Shown: positions 44,160-58,105 of the stretch, piece after piece
Layout: the number at the start of each line of letters is the position of its first letter
Numbering within the stretch: the first letter of the stretch is position 1
Origin: Polytrichum commune
Lineage: Eukaryota; Streptophyta; Polytrichopsida; Polytrichales; Polytrichaceae
Assembly (NCBI GenBank): GCA_950295325.1
Contig: OX485805.1
Location: 35,701,501 to 35,761,500, forward strand
Length of the DNA: 60,000 bases
Reading direction: 5' to 3'
Program-made: the position numbers and the translations under genes
The notes under the pieces: model-generated
The model's input: only the letters and a program-made list of their open reading frames with translations
What the model was told of the DNA's origin: nothing
Databases searched by the model: none

Positions 44160-45140
44160 CGTTTATAACCGATCACTTAAGAGATTATGTGCCAAATCTA
44201 GAGAAGTATAAGGTGGTGCAAAATTTTCATGTGTATGAAGATAGAAATCGGGAGGAGCACAAATGTTTCAGTAATTTTATTCCTTAGATTGAAAGTACTT
44301 TGAATTCTTGAAGCCAAAAGTTGGCCCGAACATGTTACTAATGTCAAGAGTATGCCGTAACTACTCATTTAACTGTTCATTCCTCCTCACTTTAGCACTC
44401 AAAACCAAGACATGTGTCATGGCACTATTGGTTCCGGCCTAATCGAAATTCAATCCCAACTAGTTGAAATTTCAGTACCCTATAGATTGCCAATGGGGTC
44501 CTGATCAGGAGTAGACGCCTCTACTGTATGTGAGCATTTGATATATGAGCACGGGAATCTTCACTTTGATCATGAATAAGATGTTCATAAGATAGAAAAA
44601 AGGAAAATTGTGAATGACCACTACTGGTGCACTAGACTAGGAGTAGAATGATTCTTGTTTGAACCCAAAATGGCTAACTGCAAAAGTGAAGGACAAAAAA
44701 GGATGCAATGATAGCTAGATGTAGTGATTGGATGGATAGGTCCCGCTTCACACCACTTGGGATCACTTTTGGATGCCATTGAGTTAACCGTGTTGTGTGC
44801 AATCTTATGCAAAGTAGGCTATTTTGATGCTCAATTAGGGAGACTCTACTATACAAGTAGGGGTTTGACTTACTTTCCTCTTTGGAAAAAACGTAACCAA
44901 ATATTTACATGGAATAAAATTACAAAACAACTTGCATTCCCCACCATTTCCTCTGCTCCATCTTGCACAAAATTCAAGCCACTCTTCCTGGCCAAATCAC
45001 CTTATTTTCACCGTTTTCCGTTTTTCTACCTTATGAGCTCCAGAAATTATGAGGAAAGTAACTATGGCCTCAATTTGGACTTGCTAACCATCTCTTACTA
45101 ATTGCATGTTTCATATCTAGGAGAAGTGTAACCATCTAAG
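44160..45140. other. Intergenic, no gene recognised
   Basis: Short frames on both strands only. TTGATCATGAATAAGAT occurs at 44567 and again near 46035, marking repeat fragments. Confidence 0.4.
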
Positions 45141-45149
45141 ACCCATCTA

Positions 45150-45540
45150 CCTAAAACTTTTTCTAATTCAGAGTCAGTAGATGGCATCATTAGATTCTTG
45201 TCTTAGCCTTCTTTCCAAGCATGTTGCTCCACTTTGTGGAATACTTTGTGGGATAACAAATCATCAATCCAATAGTTTCAACAATTAGGAGTGATTCAAA
45301 TGCAATTGTTGGGAAGGAGAGAGTTGCCACCCCCGGGGAAAAAATTCTCACTACGGATTCGAAAATCAATAGTTGATATCGTAAACCTTTTCCAATTCAA
45401 AGTCTACAAATGGTATCAATGGGTTCCTCTCTTTCCAAGCACGTTGCTCCTCTTTGTGAATCAACAAACCACCAGAATATTCAACAATTAGATTTGATTC
45501 AGAAACAATTGTTGCCGGAGAGTTGCAAACAATTGATAAG
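45150..45540 (+). repeat. Tandemly duplicated copy of P450 intron-2 sequence
   Basis: Two diverged copies (about 45150-45340 and 45375-45540) share AACCTTTTCCAATTC, CTTTCCAAGCA(T/C)GTTGCTCC, GATTCAAATGCAATTGTTG-like and GAGAGTTGCCA/GAGAGTTGCAA blocks, and match 32975-33160. Confidence 0.6.
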
Positions 45541-45799
45541 AGTATTATGTGGGACTGACAATATTCCACTGAATATTGTCCACATTTGGTCTGGATGAGG
45601 GGAATATTTTGTGGAATACTGTCTGCCCCACAAAACACTCTTATGGATCTGAATAATGTTATGTGGAGTTATTGCATGTGGACAATATTATAATGTTGAG
45701 TGCTAGAAACTGTAAATTTGGTGATAGACTAGTAGATGTTTGCAGCCGAGAATGGTTGTTTAGCGACCTCCTCTTAACCTCTGGACTAATGTGGATGTA

Positions 45800-46050
45800 G
45801 GGTAGACATGCCTAATTCCAACATAGCAATAATTTGGACATCTATATTTGAGTGGTATGTATGTGGTTAGGTGTGGATCAAGAACGGACACCAAAAAGAC
45901 ACGTGTTCAAAAAAGACTAGGAGTCCATGCTTGAAATATGCTAACCATTCTATTAAGATCAATAGTCAACATGATTTGGAAGGGGGGAGGGGGGGGAGGT
46001 CTATGACCACTTAATGAGCACGCGAATCTTCACTTTGATCATGAATAAGA
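45800..46050 (-). repeat. GACACGTGTT dispersed repeat, another copy
   Basis: CATCTATATTTGAGTGGTATG, GGACACCAAAAAGACACGTG and GTCAACATGATTTGG match 38210-38345. Confidence 0.6.
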
Positions 46051-46574
46051 TAATCATATGACCCCCAAAAATGGCTACAACCACAATTTGGATTAGCTAA
46101 TCATCTCGCACTAATCACAAGAAGCCCTGACACAGCCTCAAGGAAGCAAGTCGGGTTTCCATTCTGGTCCAACCCAATTCTCTTCCCTCAGGCCATGTCA
46201 GATGTTGTCTTTGGTACATCAAAATATAATTTCACCTCATTAAAATTTAAATTTCCAAGAGCTTGTGGCCTTGCGTAACATTAGTCAACAAGGTTAGGGT
46301 ATTCCATGCCCCTCACGGTAACACTATAGCGATGAATGTTAAAAGCTGGAAGATGTTGTGATTATCCTCTCTTGGTTCCTTGGCCCACAAACTGCAAGTA
46401 CTTGTTGACGAATGTTATGTGACTCCATCAAGTAAAGGTCTTGGGGTTGATTTAGTGGAGTAGACCAATCACATACAAGGATCTACAAATATCAGAGCCA
46501 CATATTGACCTTGACTACCCACACTTTTGTCTTCTAGTTCAATGCTTGAAGGGAGAACGACACCGAATGAACTG

Positions 46575-46928
46575 CTCATGTGGAGGCTGCGCACGTTAGA
46601 AAACGTTGATTTCGAAACAGAGTTTAGTAAGCCAATGTAAAACAATTCCGGCCTTTGCATTTGCCTAACTTCGAGGAGCTCGGTTTCAAGATTGGTCCCT
46701 CTTTTCTTGGTGATTCACTATTCACTTTCAACTCCGAATGAAAACGGAGGTTTGAAGCCTCTTGAAACAGAGTTGAGAATGAACAGATTTAACCCAAAAA
46801 AGAGGAACTAACCTTGAAACCAAGCTCCTCAAAGTTAGGCAAATGTCAAGGCTGAAATTCTTTTACCTTGGCTTACATAACTCCGTCTCAAAATCGGTGT
46901 TTTCAAATGTGTGCAGCCTCCACATGAG
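46575..46928. mobile_element. Long inverted repeat (foldback), arms of about 131 bp
   Basis: Left arm 46575-46705 (CTCATGTGGAGGCTGC ... ATTTGCCTAACTTCGAGGAGC ... TTGGTCCCTCTTTT) pairs with the right arm 46796-46928 (AAAAGAGGAACTAACC ... GCTCCTCAAAGTTAGGCAAAT ... GCAGCCTCCACATGAG). The loop is about 90 bp. No coding content; the arms have diverged by a modest number of changes. Confidence 0.8.
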
Positions 46929-47084
46929 ACTGCCTTTGATAACAATTCCACCCTCAAACTCTGCACCCAAGTGGCCACAGTAGCATAGTCTGCCACTCAT
47001 TTCACATTGAATCAAGCAAACCCAAGTTGGTTAACATGGAAGCACAGCATATAATGTACATAGAAGGGTCTTAAATAGTTACTT

Positions 47085-47430
47085 TTTTCCGTCTAGCACA
47101 CTTCTCCTAGATATATGAAACACGCAATTAGTACAAGAAGGTTAGCAAATCTAAATCAAGGCTGTAGCCACTCTCCTCGGAGTTTTTGGGGCTCATATGA
47201 AAATCTTATTTCTTATCATCGTGAAGAATCTCGTGCTCAATGTATAGTCAAATAGGTCCCCAAATTATGATGGCTCTTGAGTCTAGAATGATATTCATAT
47301 TTAGAGTGCAGAATCCAATCTATTTGAAACGCATGCCATTTTGGTATCTTCTTGGAACCAGATACCACTCAAATATAGGTGTTCAATTAAGACTACCAAC
47401 CGAATTAGACACGTCTACCTTATACTCACC
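47085..47430 (+). repeat. Intron-2 dispersed repeat, copy at 47 kb
   Basis: CACGCAATTAGTACAAGAAGG, CTGTAGCCACTCTCCTCGG, GAGTCTAGAATG and TGTTCAATTAA parallel 31925-32290. With the exon-2 duplicate ending near 43340, it looks as if one duplicated P450 segment was split by about 3.7 kb of inserted DNA. Confidence 0.6.
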
Positions 47431-47439
47431 TGAGCAAAA

Positions 47440-48970
47440 TCTGGTTTGTCAAGCCTTTTAAGTCAGGAGCCATGGATGAAACCTTTCACATGTATCAGCA
47501 ACAGGGACTCAAGCGATCACAGTAACTACACACCACAATAGCTGGGGAACGTCAAAATTCATCAATCGCATCATTGCCCCCGGAACTTAACGTAAATCTG
47601 CATTAACAGCTAAGCTATACCTGCCTAATACCTCCCGGCAAGCTAAATTTGATACGAGATGTACGAATTAGGCCCATCCTCATCACCATCTACCCTTGAA
47701 ACTAGTTGCACCCTCGATCCTTGTAACTGGTACTCATATCCCATTCGAATTGAACCGGCACCATCAGTTCCTACGTTCTCGCACATTCCAGGATTACCAT
47801 CATAATAGAATTGTAGTAACTGCAGCGAGATCAAGCTTGCAGCTCAAGGATTTCAGCTAGACTTGGCACTAAATTGGCACTAGCTGTGTGCTCAGGCTTC
47901 ATGCCATTGTGAATCTTTGCAGTGGTGCTATGAATTTTAACCCCAGTGGGGACTTTCATCTCAATCATTTAAGACACTTACTTCTAGAAAACTCATTCTT
48001 TGAGCATGACAGATTTTTGACACGGTCTAGTACTGTAGTGCATCTGTCAAGCTAAGGATTGTAGCACCGCTGGGTTTCTCCACATATAAATATTGTTTGC
48101 AAACTTGAACTTTTTCCAAGCCTCAGATACCAATACATTCTTAAGTCAAAACATCAAGCATGTTTCAACCATTTTTTTCACTCAAAACAGTAGGTCCCAG
48201 AAGAGCGAGCTTGTATACCTGATATTTCATTCAGAAGAACCAACTCCCTTGCCTATGTTGGGCCTATGTCAAAAAAATTGCTCGTTTTCAGTAAACATTT
48301 AAATACACCAGTCAAGTTAGTATAAGTCTTGTTGATGATGACTCCTTAATCACTTGGTAAGTGACAGTCACAATTGAACAGACCTTCCTTGGTCACTTGA
48401 TGCTGGGTTTCACTAAAGAAGCCCCCTTCTCCTTTACTTTGGGGACATGTATCTGTACACATTGTTAATGACTCTGGAATCTCCATGCCTGCCAAACATA
48501 TGTGAGGTTAGTGGCTACACAACCGAGAGAAAATACTATCAGATAGTGGGTATCATTTTGCACTCACCAAGATGAGCAATTCTAAAGAACAGCCACATCC
48601 TCGGGTGTTCATTGAAGTACATTCATCTATGTGTCAGTACAATGTTGTGAGGATAGTTGTAACAACAAGAACAGTTTCAAGGAAACAGCAATGTCGTATT
48701 GTGTACCAGATTTGGAGTGGTCAAAGTTTTACATCCATGCTCACCTCAGGTGGTTCTTCAGAAGCTGGATGGCTTTTTCTCCACATGGGCAGTCATCCAC
48801 ATCCGACCTTCAATGGAATATAGATGTTTCTTGCTGCAAGGACATGACATGATATTTTTTCAGAGAAACCAAAAAAAGAGACCGGGCAGGATGAGAGTGA
48901 TGCAGCATCGTCTTGACAGAGACTCGGCCCTACAAATATCAAATTCGTACAAGGTCTGGAATATACCCAT
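47440..48970. other. Intergenic / 3' flank of the minus-strand gene
   Basis: No convincing gene. Frames such as 48572-48823 and 48699-48986 lie over the likely 3' UTR of the gene that ends at 48975 and show no motif. Confidence 0.4.
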
Positions 48971-48974
48971 TGGT

Positions 48975-51900
48975 TCAAGATTTTGAAACAGCTGAAACAG
49001 ATGACAATGGAGGTGGTTGTCCGTGCAAAAGCTTTAAATGAATCAACAGCTTGAATGCAGCAGTTGCTGATGCCTGAAGAGCAGGGTCCCGAGCAGGTCC
49101 TGAAAGAGTCAGAGGACCCCCCGCCTGTGCACAACTTTGAAGAATGGCTACAACTTGGGGAGCCAAGTGAGGGAAGGCTACTGCACAAAGAGCTAAAGGA
49201 CTGAGGACCTCCTGCAAGAAACTGGCACTGCCTGCTACTTTGCTGCGCACTTGTGATACATGTGCCACTACCTGGGTGCACGTCATGTTGAAACCATTGT
49301 CAAAATCCTGTCATCGAATTCATGGTACTCTGTGATTTAGGAAAATTAGTAAAGAAAAAAAATCAATCTCAAGATGAAGAAATCGGAAATCTGTGAATGG
49401 AACAGTATCCAATTTCCAAACCTGCTGGGCAACGCTCAAGCTTTGAGGAAGTAATGGGTGTAAGCACACAATGTGTGCTGTCAGAACCACTGCAAACACC
49501 TGACGCTCCTGTAGTGGCTGCTGCAGCAACTCTCCTATAAACTCTAAACATTGCACCATGGTTGGGACACCTTCCACCATCATTGGGACCAACGAGGCCT
49601 CATAGCCCTGTAATGCCACTCAAGGAATTAAAACATTCTCTTGTGAAGGGCAAGAAACGGAATGCTTCAAACAAATGAGATGATGATATTTTCACATTAA
49701 TCTTCTTCTACAACTTTGGGGTGTCTCATTTGAGCACTGACTGCAACACATGATATCAGGAGAGGTTTAGCATTTGTGGACTTTTCAAAGGATACAAGTG
49801 ATGATGTGACCCTTATTAACTTCGGACAATCAAAAAACAGTGATATTTCAGTATTCATTATGAGTTTTCAAATTTACTGATGAATTTATTTTGGTTACAG
49901 TAACAACACCATAAAATTATTAAATTTGTGTTTTTAGAATTGAATGAGATGCATGCATGCATTTTGCAAGGCTGACCTTAGGTACTTTTCATTCTTGCTT
50001 TTAAGGAACTGTAAAATAGAACGATTCAAACACAGAAATGAATCTATCAGAGACCTGAACATGAAGAATTCATGGGACTTTGTCTTATTTACAGACAAGC
50101 TTGACATAGGGCACTAACTCAGTAAATTGAAACATGCAAACCTCAATGCAACAAGTGTATGCAAACCTGAAAATGTAGGAGTTTAAGAAGGATAGGGCTA
50201 GAATGTATGAGTGTAGTGATGGTTGCACATATCAGTCTCCGTGCTTCTAGAAGTGGCCCGGGTTCTTTGTCATCCCCTAAAACTGGAGCTGGAAGACATC
50301 CTTCGAGAAGGATCTGGCACACAGCACTGGTAACATAAGGCATGGATCATTAGCAAGCCCTTCTTCCACAATACAAACTAGGCTGAACAGAAATACATTC
50401 AAGTTCTTTAGTTACACCATGAAAGCCTGCAAATCTACTCTTAGATTTGGTATAAAAAAGTGAAAGGAAGATACTCTTGGAGTGAGTCCCCACCTGTCCT
50501 GTGCCGCTAGGGCTGAAGTTACCTCCTCCTTCTTCATCCCATCCCTTCCCCCTTCAATAGCTGCGGCCTGACATATTCTTTTGCTTGCCGTCAAAAGCTC
50601 TATTAGCAACTCCAGCACAAGTCCAAGCAAAGGTGGGGTCCTGAACACAGCAGCACTACAACCAAGTAGACCCAAAGGGTCTTGTTGTAGGCCACTAGAA
50701 GAGAGACTAACAAGTTGTGGGTCTTTGAGTTTTTGAAAGTAAGACCCACTCCTGTTGCTACGGGTAGCTGTTCCATTGGAAGAATTGATAGGATCTCGTA
50801 GGCTTATCACAAGCAGAGGTGTAAGATACTCCTTTCCTGATGATGGTAACGATTGCCACCAGAGACAGAAGGTTTCTTGTAGGCGGCGTGAACACCTAGG
50901 TTTCAACAAGAGAGGGACCAGCTCCTTAATAACACATGCTTCTTTTTCCCATAGTTTTGCTCCAAGCCCTAACTGAGCATCTCCACTGTCACTAGGACTA
51001 ATTCTGCTGCAACTGGTCAAGGCCCTACCCATAGCCTGTAGCACTCTTAGTGCTGGCAATGGCTCCTCTAATGCATCCTTCATAGCTGTAGTTATTGTCT
51101 CCAAAGAATGGAAATCAACTCCACCGTCCATATGTTTGCTTTCTGATCCCCCCTCCAGAGGCCCTGCCAGGTTCTCTGACTCAGGATTTGTGGACATCAG
51201 ATCAATAGCATGGATTTCTAAAAGGTCTACACCAAGGGAGGGGTCAGGGCCAACCCATTCTAGATCAGCTGTGGCAGCCACACCCTCAATCAATGGAACG
51301 AAAGGAGCTCCTAGAGCCTTGTGGTCTTCTCCAAGTGTTGGTACCAAACAGCGCTCTGGAAGAACAACAGAGATAATAGCATACAACTGCAGGACCAACA
51401 TTCACATTAATCATAAAAGTGATCAATACAAATAAGAAGGCAATGTCCACAAAGTATTAGAAGGTGATCACATACATCCACCTAAAAATTCACAATGACT
51501 TGCCAAGTAGCATCAGAAACCTTCTGACAATCACCAAAAAATAAACACTGTACCTCCATTTAAGAATTTTGTTGACAGCTATCCTCCACTTCCCAAAGAC
51601 ATATGTGGCTCAAGAAAGCAAGTGATGAAAAGCAAAAGCTACATTTTGAACATTGCAAGTGTTGGCTATGGTAGAAACACATCTCACAGTACCTGTGGTA
51701 GCAGGTTCTTATAAGATAGCCAGTGTTCTTCCATATGGTTGAGAAGAGGTCCCAAAGGTAGGCATGCAAGTAGCTCCGTCCAATTGCTTTCTTGGTTTCC
51801 AGACTCACCATTGGACGAATCCCAACCATGTGTAGCACTATCAACTCCCATACTTCTAAATATTTGTTCCCGACACAATATGTAGTATACTACTAATGCA

Positions 51901-54900
51901 ACTGTAGCCAGTGAATCCCTGCTTGATATTTTTGTTTTAATTTCTTTCTTATTTCCATGGATGTCCACACCTTGTTTCTGATGTCTAAGGATATTTGCAA
52001 TTTTCTTGACTTGGTGCTGGGGAACAGGTCTTCGAGATGATTTCGCAACAGCTGATCCGCCAATGCTACTTGACAACAAACAAGCAGGGGTTATTGCGGC
52101 GACCAACCATTCACGAGGAAAGGGTCGCATTTTGAAAGGTTGAATCGCTCCTCTTGGTCGAGACACAGTTGCAGACATATCCGCAAATGAATGCACTAGT
52201 TGGGGTAGCACCTGCATGACAAACAATGTCCAGAAAACATCAGAATCTCCTGTATATGATATTACAATAAGACTACAGAGACACTGTAAGGACAGGTTCG
52301 CATGGAAGCTCTAAACAGCATGGCGATGTTAGGAGGTCAAAAAGGTAGGTAGCAGAAACAGAACATTCAGATCTTACCAACCTGACATCAGGTAAAAACA
52401 GGTCAAGAGGATCAGTAAGCTTATTTTGTACTCAGCCACCAACCAATAAGACCATTGGACCTCGGCAAGTGATCAAGGTGTTGGACACTTAAAAAGTAGA
52501 ATGTTTGCAGACTTACATCATGCCTACCGTTCAATGGTTTCCACAGGAACCTGGCTAACTCTATAACATTAGTTGAAAAGACCTAAGTTGACCAGAACTA
52601 CAGCAACAACTTAAGAATGCAGTTGTAAATACATGTCAACTCAACATTAAGTATGAAGCATCCATATGTATAGATCCATCCTATGCTGAGTTTGAACAGC
52701 CCTTCATAAAGTTTCTAGACAAAATCCAGATGTATCAAGATAAATCTATCATGGTACTGGCTGACAGTCTAATATGCAAAATCTCACCTAGCATCAGCTA
52801 AGTCCTGTTCATCAAATCAAAATGATAGACACTACTTCACTAACTGGCCGCTGCAACACAATTTGCTTCAAAAAAAAACCCTGTAACTCTCCCAGATAAC
52901 CTACTATAGCTAATCTTGAGGCAATGAACTAGACTTTGGCAGGTAATTAGGAACCCTAGTAAAGGGGCTGAGGATGCTACCTAAGAAAGTTTTCAGTAAT
53001 GTTGTCCCCATTCAGAACTTCTGCAACTAGGAGGATTTCCTATACAAGGATGTCATCAGAAGTGCAGCTCATGGAAGACCACTAAGTCTTACCGGATGGA
53101 TTGGCTCCTGTGCCAAGCTCAAGCAGTGCATAAGAGTGTTGGACACATCCACAGCATAACGTGAAAAGTTGAAGGTGCCAGTAGTCATCAGCTGCTCAAT
53201 GCATTTCAGGGCCAGATCTGGCTGCTTCCTGCCCTCAACCAAATCCCAAACATGAGTGATATGGTATACATCCAACTGCTTGCCATCTAAATGTTTATCA
53301 ACTTGTAAAGGCTTGTCAAAATCAGAGTAGAATTAGCAGAAAGTCCTAGATGTCTAAATATGTGACAATGGCTTCTATGGATACAACTACAAGAATAAGC
53401 AAGAAATCTAAACAACAATTTTGCAGAGACAATAGCTCCAGGTAGATCCATCATAGTCTGTGCAATAATTGCCTTCATTTGCAGATAAAGGTTAACATTT
53501 AGACATGAAAAGAGATCTAGTTAACTTACTTGTCATCTACTATTGGTGAAGATGGACGGAGATTGGCTACATTGTAAGCAATAAGAGAGGCATCGCTTAT
53601 TATCCCTGCACTTGAAGCTGCTTCAGCAACGTCACGCATCAGTGCAATCTGGACAGTCACTTGCATCCCCACTGCTTCTCGGACAAGCTGCAGGTCAGAC
53701 TTCATTTAGTGGCTTCCTAAAATATTTCAAAAATTGACTTCTACGTTGACCACTATATACGTCTATGTACAACTTGGAAAGTTCATTTGAGCAACCCTCA
53801 AATTAAAGGTCAAAATTGCTTCTTTGTTTGTTTGATGGGAACTGACTAATGGGGATGTCTAGTTATTTTGCAGTCATGTTTATGCTTCAGAAGAAATGAC
53901 AACATTGGACAATGGCCCCTTTATATACCGTTGCAATGTCTGGGAAGCGACGAATAAGAAGTTGAACAGCAAGCCACACAGCGAGCTCAACATTGGCAGG
54001 TGTGCAGGCAGTTGAGCTTGAGACTGTTGCAGCTTTCAATAGGCATCCCATGGCAGCATGAAAGAGATTTTTGGTGGATGGTCCTGACAGCCCAGGTACT
54101 AAACAAACAAACGCCGTACCAAGCTGGAGAGTGCGAACACTGACAAACCCCGAGTCACCTGCGCTATTGCCCAATGATTTCAGCCAAAAGTCAACCTGCC
54201 ATAGTCAATGCACCAGCTTTCAATGCAAGATTCCATCTCATGAAATCACTGTGAGGCAAAAAAGCATACAAGATTATGTAAGCCCCTCATGAACAATATA
54301 GAGAATATCTTCAATATTTAATTATCAGATGATGCAAACACATTCTTAGAAAATTACTATAAGACCTACCTCCTCATGGCTTGGATTCAAATCACCCGCA
54401 CGGACCAGCACACAATAGAGCCTGAGATGGGCATGTAGGCGCCCTCCCCATCCAGCCACTTGCCAAGTGTGTCGCGCATCTGCAAGCAACGCATCTCGAA
54501 CTCTAGCTGCAGACCCTTCCTTGTCTTTTGTGCGACCAGAGTGTGTTGTGCCACCACGAGGAGCTCTAGGTTCACCAAGAGGTGGTAATGGAAGAGAGTC
54601 ACCACTTTTTAGCTTGGCCCCAAAATGATACAAGATCCACTGAGAGGTTGCTTCTCTAGAAAATATTAACCTGGATAGGAATTCTACTTCATCGTGTATA
54701 ATTTCCACAGTGATATGCAATGCCAGTTCGGCAAGTGAAGAAGTGTTTACCAGTGCCTCACGACAAATCAATGCTAGAGATGGTGCCACTTGACACAATC
54801 TGATGAGTGTAAGAACCGCTGCTTCGGCATGCTCAGTTTGTGGAAGAGGAGTATGGGATGGTATTGGTCCACTGAGCAGTCGATGAAGACCTGTCTCCAC

Positions 54901-57183
54901 TAGCCAGAAAAGAGTTTTGTTCAGAATCAGAAAGTATAGGATGTAAGAGCACCACATGAGACTTTTAAACCCGGCGCTCTTGGCCCTCTTTGAAATTGTT
55001 TTGAACGAATGGCATAATGTAATCACTGCCAGCTGGTAGATGCTTGAACTAATGAAAGCTCTACAAAACCCCTACAATTGTTCAGACAGAATGCCAACCC
55101 TAAACTATTTGCCACATTCTTAACCGCTCAGATTATTATGCAAAGGATGTTTACTAAAATGGAAGAGTGCTTTCTTGGACGTTTTTAGTGTTATACGTCT
55201 GATTTCAGTGTATGATATTTGAAATATATATATGTATAGATATATGTTTATAGCCAAACCTGTCATGGTATTTGTGGCAGATGAAGCAATGTCTTGAATG
55301 TGTGGACTATTAGGCCGGGCTTCAGAAGCATCTGAGTATATCTTGAGAATCTGGGCAAGAAGATGGGCTCCATGGTCAACAAGAGACGGATTGTTTGCCA
55401 GAGTAATCACCAGCAACAGACAGCCATAGCGGGCTGTCAGCAGACCCTTGATCAAGAGCTCTGCACCAGGCCAAAATGTCAGTTCAGAAACCTAGCATCT
55501 AACACTACAGTCGCAAGAAAAGGACAACCCTGATTCAATTGTGTGATAGGGCGTCATGACTTACTTTCACAGTGGTGCTCTTTTCTATGTTTGAATAGAT
55601 GTTATTAAATATTTGGAAACATCAAATTTGTGATAGCTCCTTAAATTTCAGTTAAATTTGACCACAAAATTATCAAAATAAATAAATAAAAACTCATTCT
55701 AATGAGTCCAGGTTCAAGTGAGTGAATTGCCAGTAAAACTTAGTCACCTGGTGTCAACAGAGAGGGACACCGAGAGGTCACAATCGGTAGAAGACACAAC
55801 AACTCTGATAAACATGCTTCGTTGCTCCAAATGCTCCCTTCAGAGTCCTCTTGCTGCGAATCTTTCCCCTTTCCCGCAATATCCCCCTGTGACCATCTCA
55901 CATCGAACATGGCAGCGCGCTGTTGCAAAGAAACCACAGCTATTTTGACACGCTCTATCTGTACAGACAATCAGACAATCAGACATTCCTCATCAACATG
56001 GATATATAATTGAACTCTCAAGTCTTGAAAATTCCCACCTCAAACCCTGACACTATACACTACACCAGCTTCTACTCAATCTAAAATTGAGCTAAAAAAT
56101 TTAAGGCCAGTACAGCTATGTGCATGAAACTGCGAATACACCATCAGAGTCACCCGAAAGAAGGGAGAACAGCTTCCGATTACTCTGAAATGAAGCATTT
56201 CGATGAAAAGAACTCTTGCAAGAATTTAATAACACCGATTGAATTTGAGCATTAATTAACCAGATTAAAGTGGAAATCAAGAAACGAGCTCACGTCAAAC
56301 CCTGACCGATACACTACACTAGCTTCTACGCAATTGCAAATTGAGATAAAAGACTTAAAAGCCAGTTTAGCGATGAGCATGAAATTGCGAATAATCAATT
56401 AAAGTCAAAGCTCCTGATTACTTGTAATCAACAGATTTCGATGAAAAATTTTAATTTAGTAACATCGATTGAAATTGCGCATTCATGAAACAGATTAAAT
56501 GGAAATTGTTCTAAATTCAAGAAACGAGCTGACCTCAACCCCTGACCAATACACTACACCAACTCCTACTCAAATATTAAGTAGATTGAGCTAAAAGATT
56601 AAGGCCAGTACAGAAATGTCAATTAGTCACCCGAAAGAAGAGAGCCGCTTCTGATTACTCATGATTGGCACAATTCGATGAAGAGGACTTTAGAAAGAAT
56701 TTAGTGACACCGATTAATTTGCGATGCATTGATTAACCAGGTTATAGTGAAAAAGAAAAAAATGCTTAATTCAAGAAACAAGCTGACCTCCTCCCCCTGC
56801 TGAAACGCATCGCACTCATCAGGCCCCGCACCGTCCTCCTCCTCCTTGTGCCACTCCCACTCCCCCACGTCCTCGCTGGCTCCAGGGGCCAGGCCACTCG
56901 TGGAGGCAGCAGCCTGGCATTGCCTGCAAACCTCGAAGTAGTCCAGGGAGGCGTATGAGAACGCCCTGGGAGTTTGCGAGTGCCATGCCAGCGATGCCAA
57001 CAAGGGGCTCAGCAGCGATGGTGCGTCTGTTGCGGCCAGGGCGAGCGCGGGCAAGAATGGCGCCGTCACGCTGCTGTCCAGCGCCTGGATGCCGGCAGCG
57101 TCCGCGCCGAAGCGCAGGAAGTTGACGATCCGGTCCTCGTCCGCCATAGCCATCGCCATGGCCACGCCTTCGTCGCAACACAA
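48975..57183 (-). CDS. Large helix-rich (ARM/HEAT-like) protein, 12-13 exons, function unknown
   Basis: Minus-strand exons 57183-56788, 55958-55748, 55460-55260, 54899-54370, 54195-53929, 53687-53530, 53472-53391 (less sure), 53301-53093, 52211-51693, 51386-50494, 50326-50167, 49607-49422 and 49307-48975 join with GT-AG sites in phase, except 53530/53472, where my reading is off by one base. The product has about 1370 residues. It starts MCCDEG with Met/Ala repeats; in-frame Met codons follow at once, so the true start may be slightly later. It is rich in Leu/Ala helices (PALALAATDAPSLLSPLLAS, LAVQLLIRRFPDIA, LGLVLELLIELL), suggesting an alpha-solenoid, and has no catalytic motif or transmembrane segment. 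EEMFCLWWQ-like text (ETFCLWWQSLPSSGKEYL, about 50900-50850) is its most distinctive block. I cannot name the family with confidence. Confidence 0.8.
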
Positions 57184-57710
57184 GCTTCTTCGCGAACTTG
57201 TTGTTCAGCGGATGAGGGAAGCTTTTCTTCAGAGTCTATACTTTTTTTCGGCCAGGGCAGGGCAGACCTTGAAAAAAGTAGGAAGAAAGGGTCTTCTCTC
57301 ATTTTTTTCCCCTTTTTTTGGGGGGGGGGGGACAAATGAAACCATTTTTATTGCATTGGCAAACAACATACAAGGCCACTGGAAACCCAAAGCAAAGAGA
57401 GGGGCAACTCTCTAGGGTGCACACAATGGCACTAGGGGGTAGGGTTTGCACATAGTGTTAAGTTTTGATGGCAACTCTTGCTATACTTCTAGAGGTGACT
57501 TCATCTTGGTTCATACAAGTGAATTTTCACAACACTTATCAAGGGGGAGGGCGAACCAGGGGAGGGGAGGATGAAAAAATTTACTATTGCAAATTCCTAT
57601 GATTAATATTAGTTAATTTAATCTTTTAGTTTGGTGTTAAAGACCCCAAATTAGTCCAATGAACTTAAATTGGGAATAGTCAACAACCAACTTATAAGAG
57701 GTCAGTTTTT
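57184..57710. other. 5' flank of the helical-repeat gene
   Basis: Holds the putative promoter and 5' UTR, a poly-T/poly-G stretch (57300-57331) and a fragment (57335-57415, ACATACAAGGCCACTGG) related to 34565-34640 in P450 intron 4. No clear TATA box. Confidence 0.35.
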
Positions 57711-57714
57711 GTTA

Positions 57715-58105
57715 CGTTGAATATCGTATTTAGTATCATATGGTATTTTAAATCATTGTGGTAAATTTTATGGCGATGCTTTTTAAGATTAAGTTTTCAA
57801 GTATTGTCATCCCAACTTACATTTTCGTAATGGAACACTTACAATGTTTGGTATAGTTTGCATCCTAACATTACTTTGACAAAACATTAGCATAGATGAT
57901 TGATATTTGGATGAAAAATCACGTAGTAAGTGACAATATTTGGAAAATAATTGCAACATTTTAAATCTATAATGCCCAAATTTTTCTAGAAAGAATGACA
58001 AATAATGTGAGGTTCACATTATAGTGTTGGTGACACTATATGGGGAGTTTACCATTAGTATTGAGCAATACAAACAGAATTGATAACACTAAATACAATA
58101 TTTAG
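57715..58105 (-). repeat. TAGTGTCAC repeat family, copy 3 (reverse)
   Basis: Reverse complement of the 25415-25775 family: AATGACAAATAATGTGAGG, GTGTTGGTGACACTATA and AACACTAAATACAATATTTAGTG. Confidence 0.75.

Noticed and set aside
48572-48986. Plus-strand frames opposite the 3' end of the helical-repeat gene
   Set aside because: They are short and motif-free, and they overlap the probable 3' UTR and last exon of the minus-strand gene.
48975-57183. Assignment of the helical-repeat protein to AP-5 complex subunit beta or another named plant ARM protein
   Set aside because: The N-terminus and length do not fit what I know of AP5B1, and I could not recall a sequence that matches, so no name is given.
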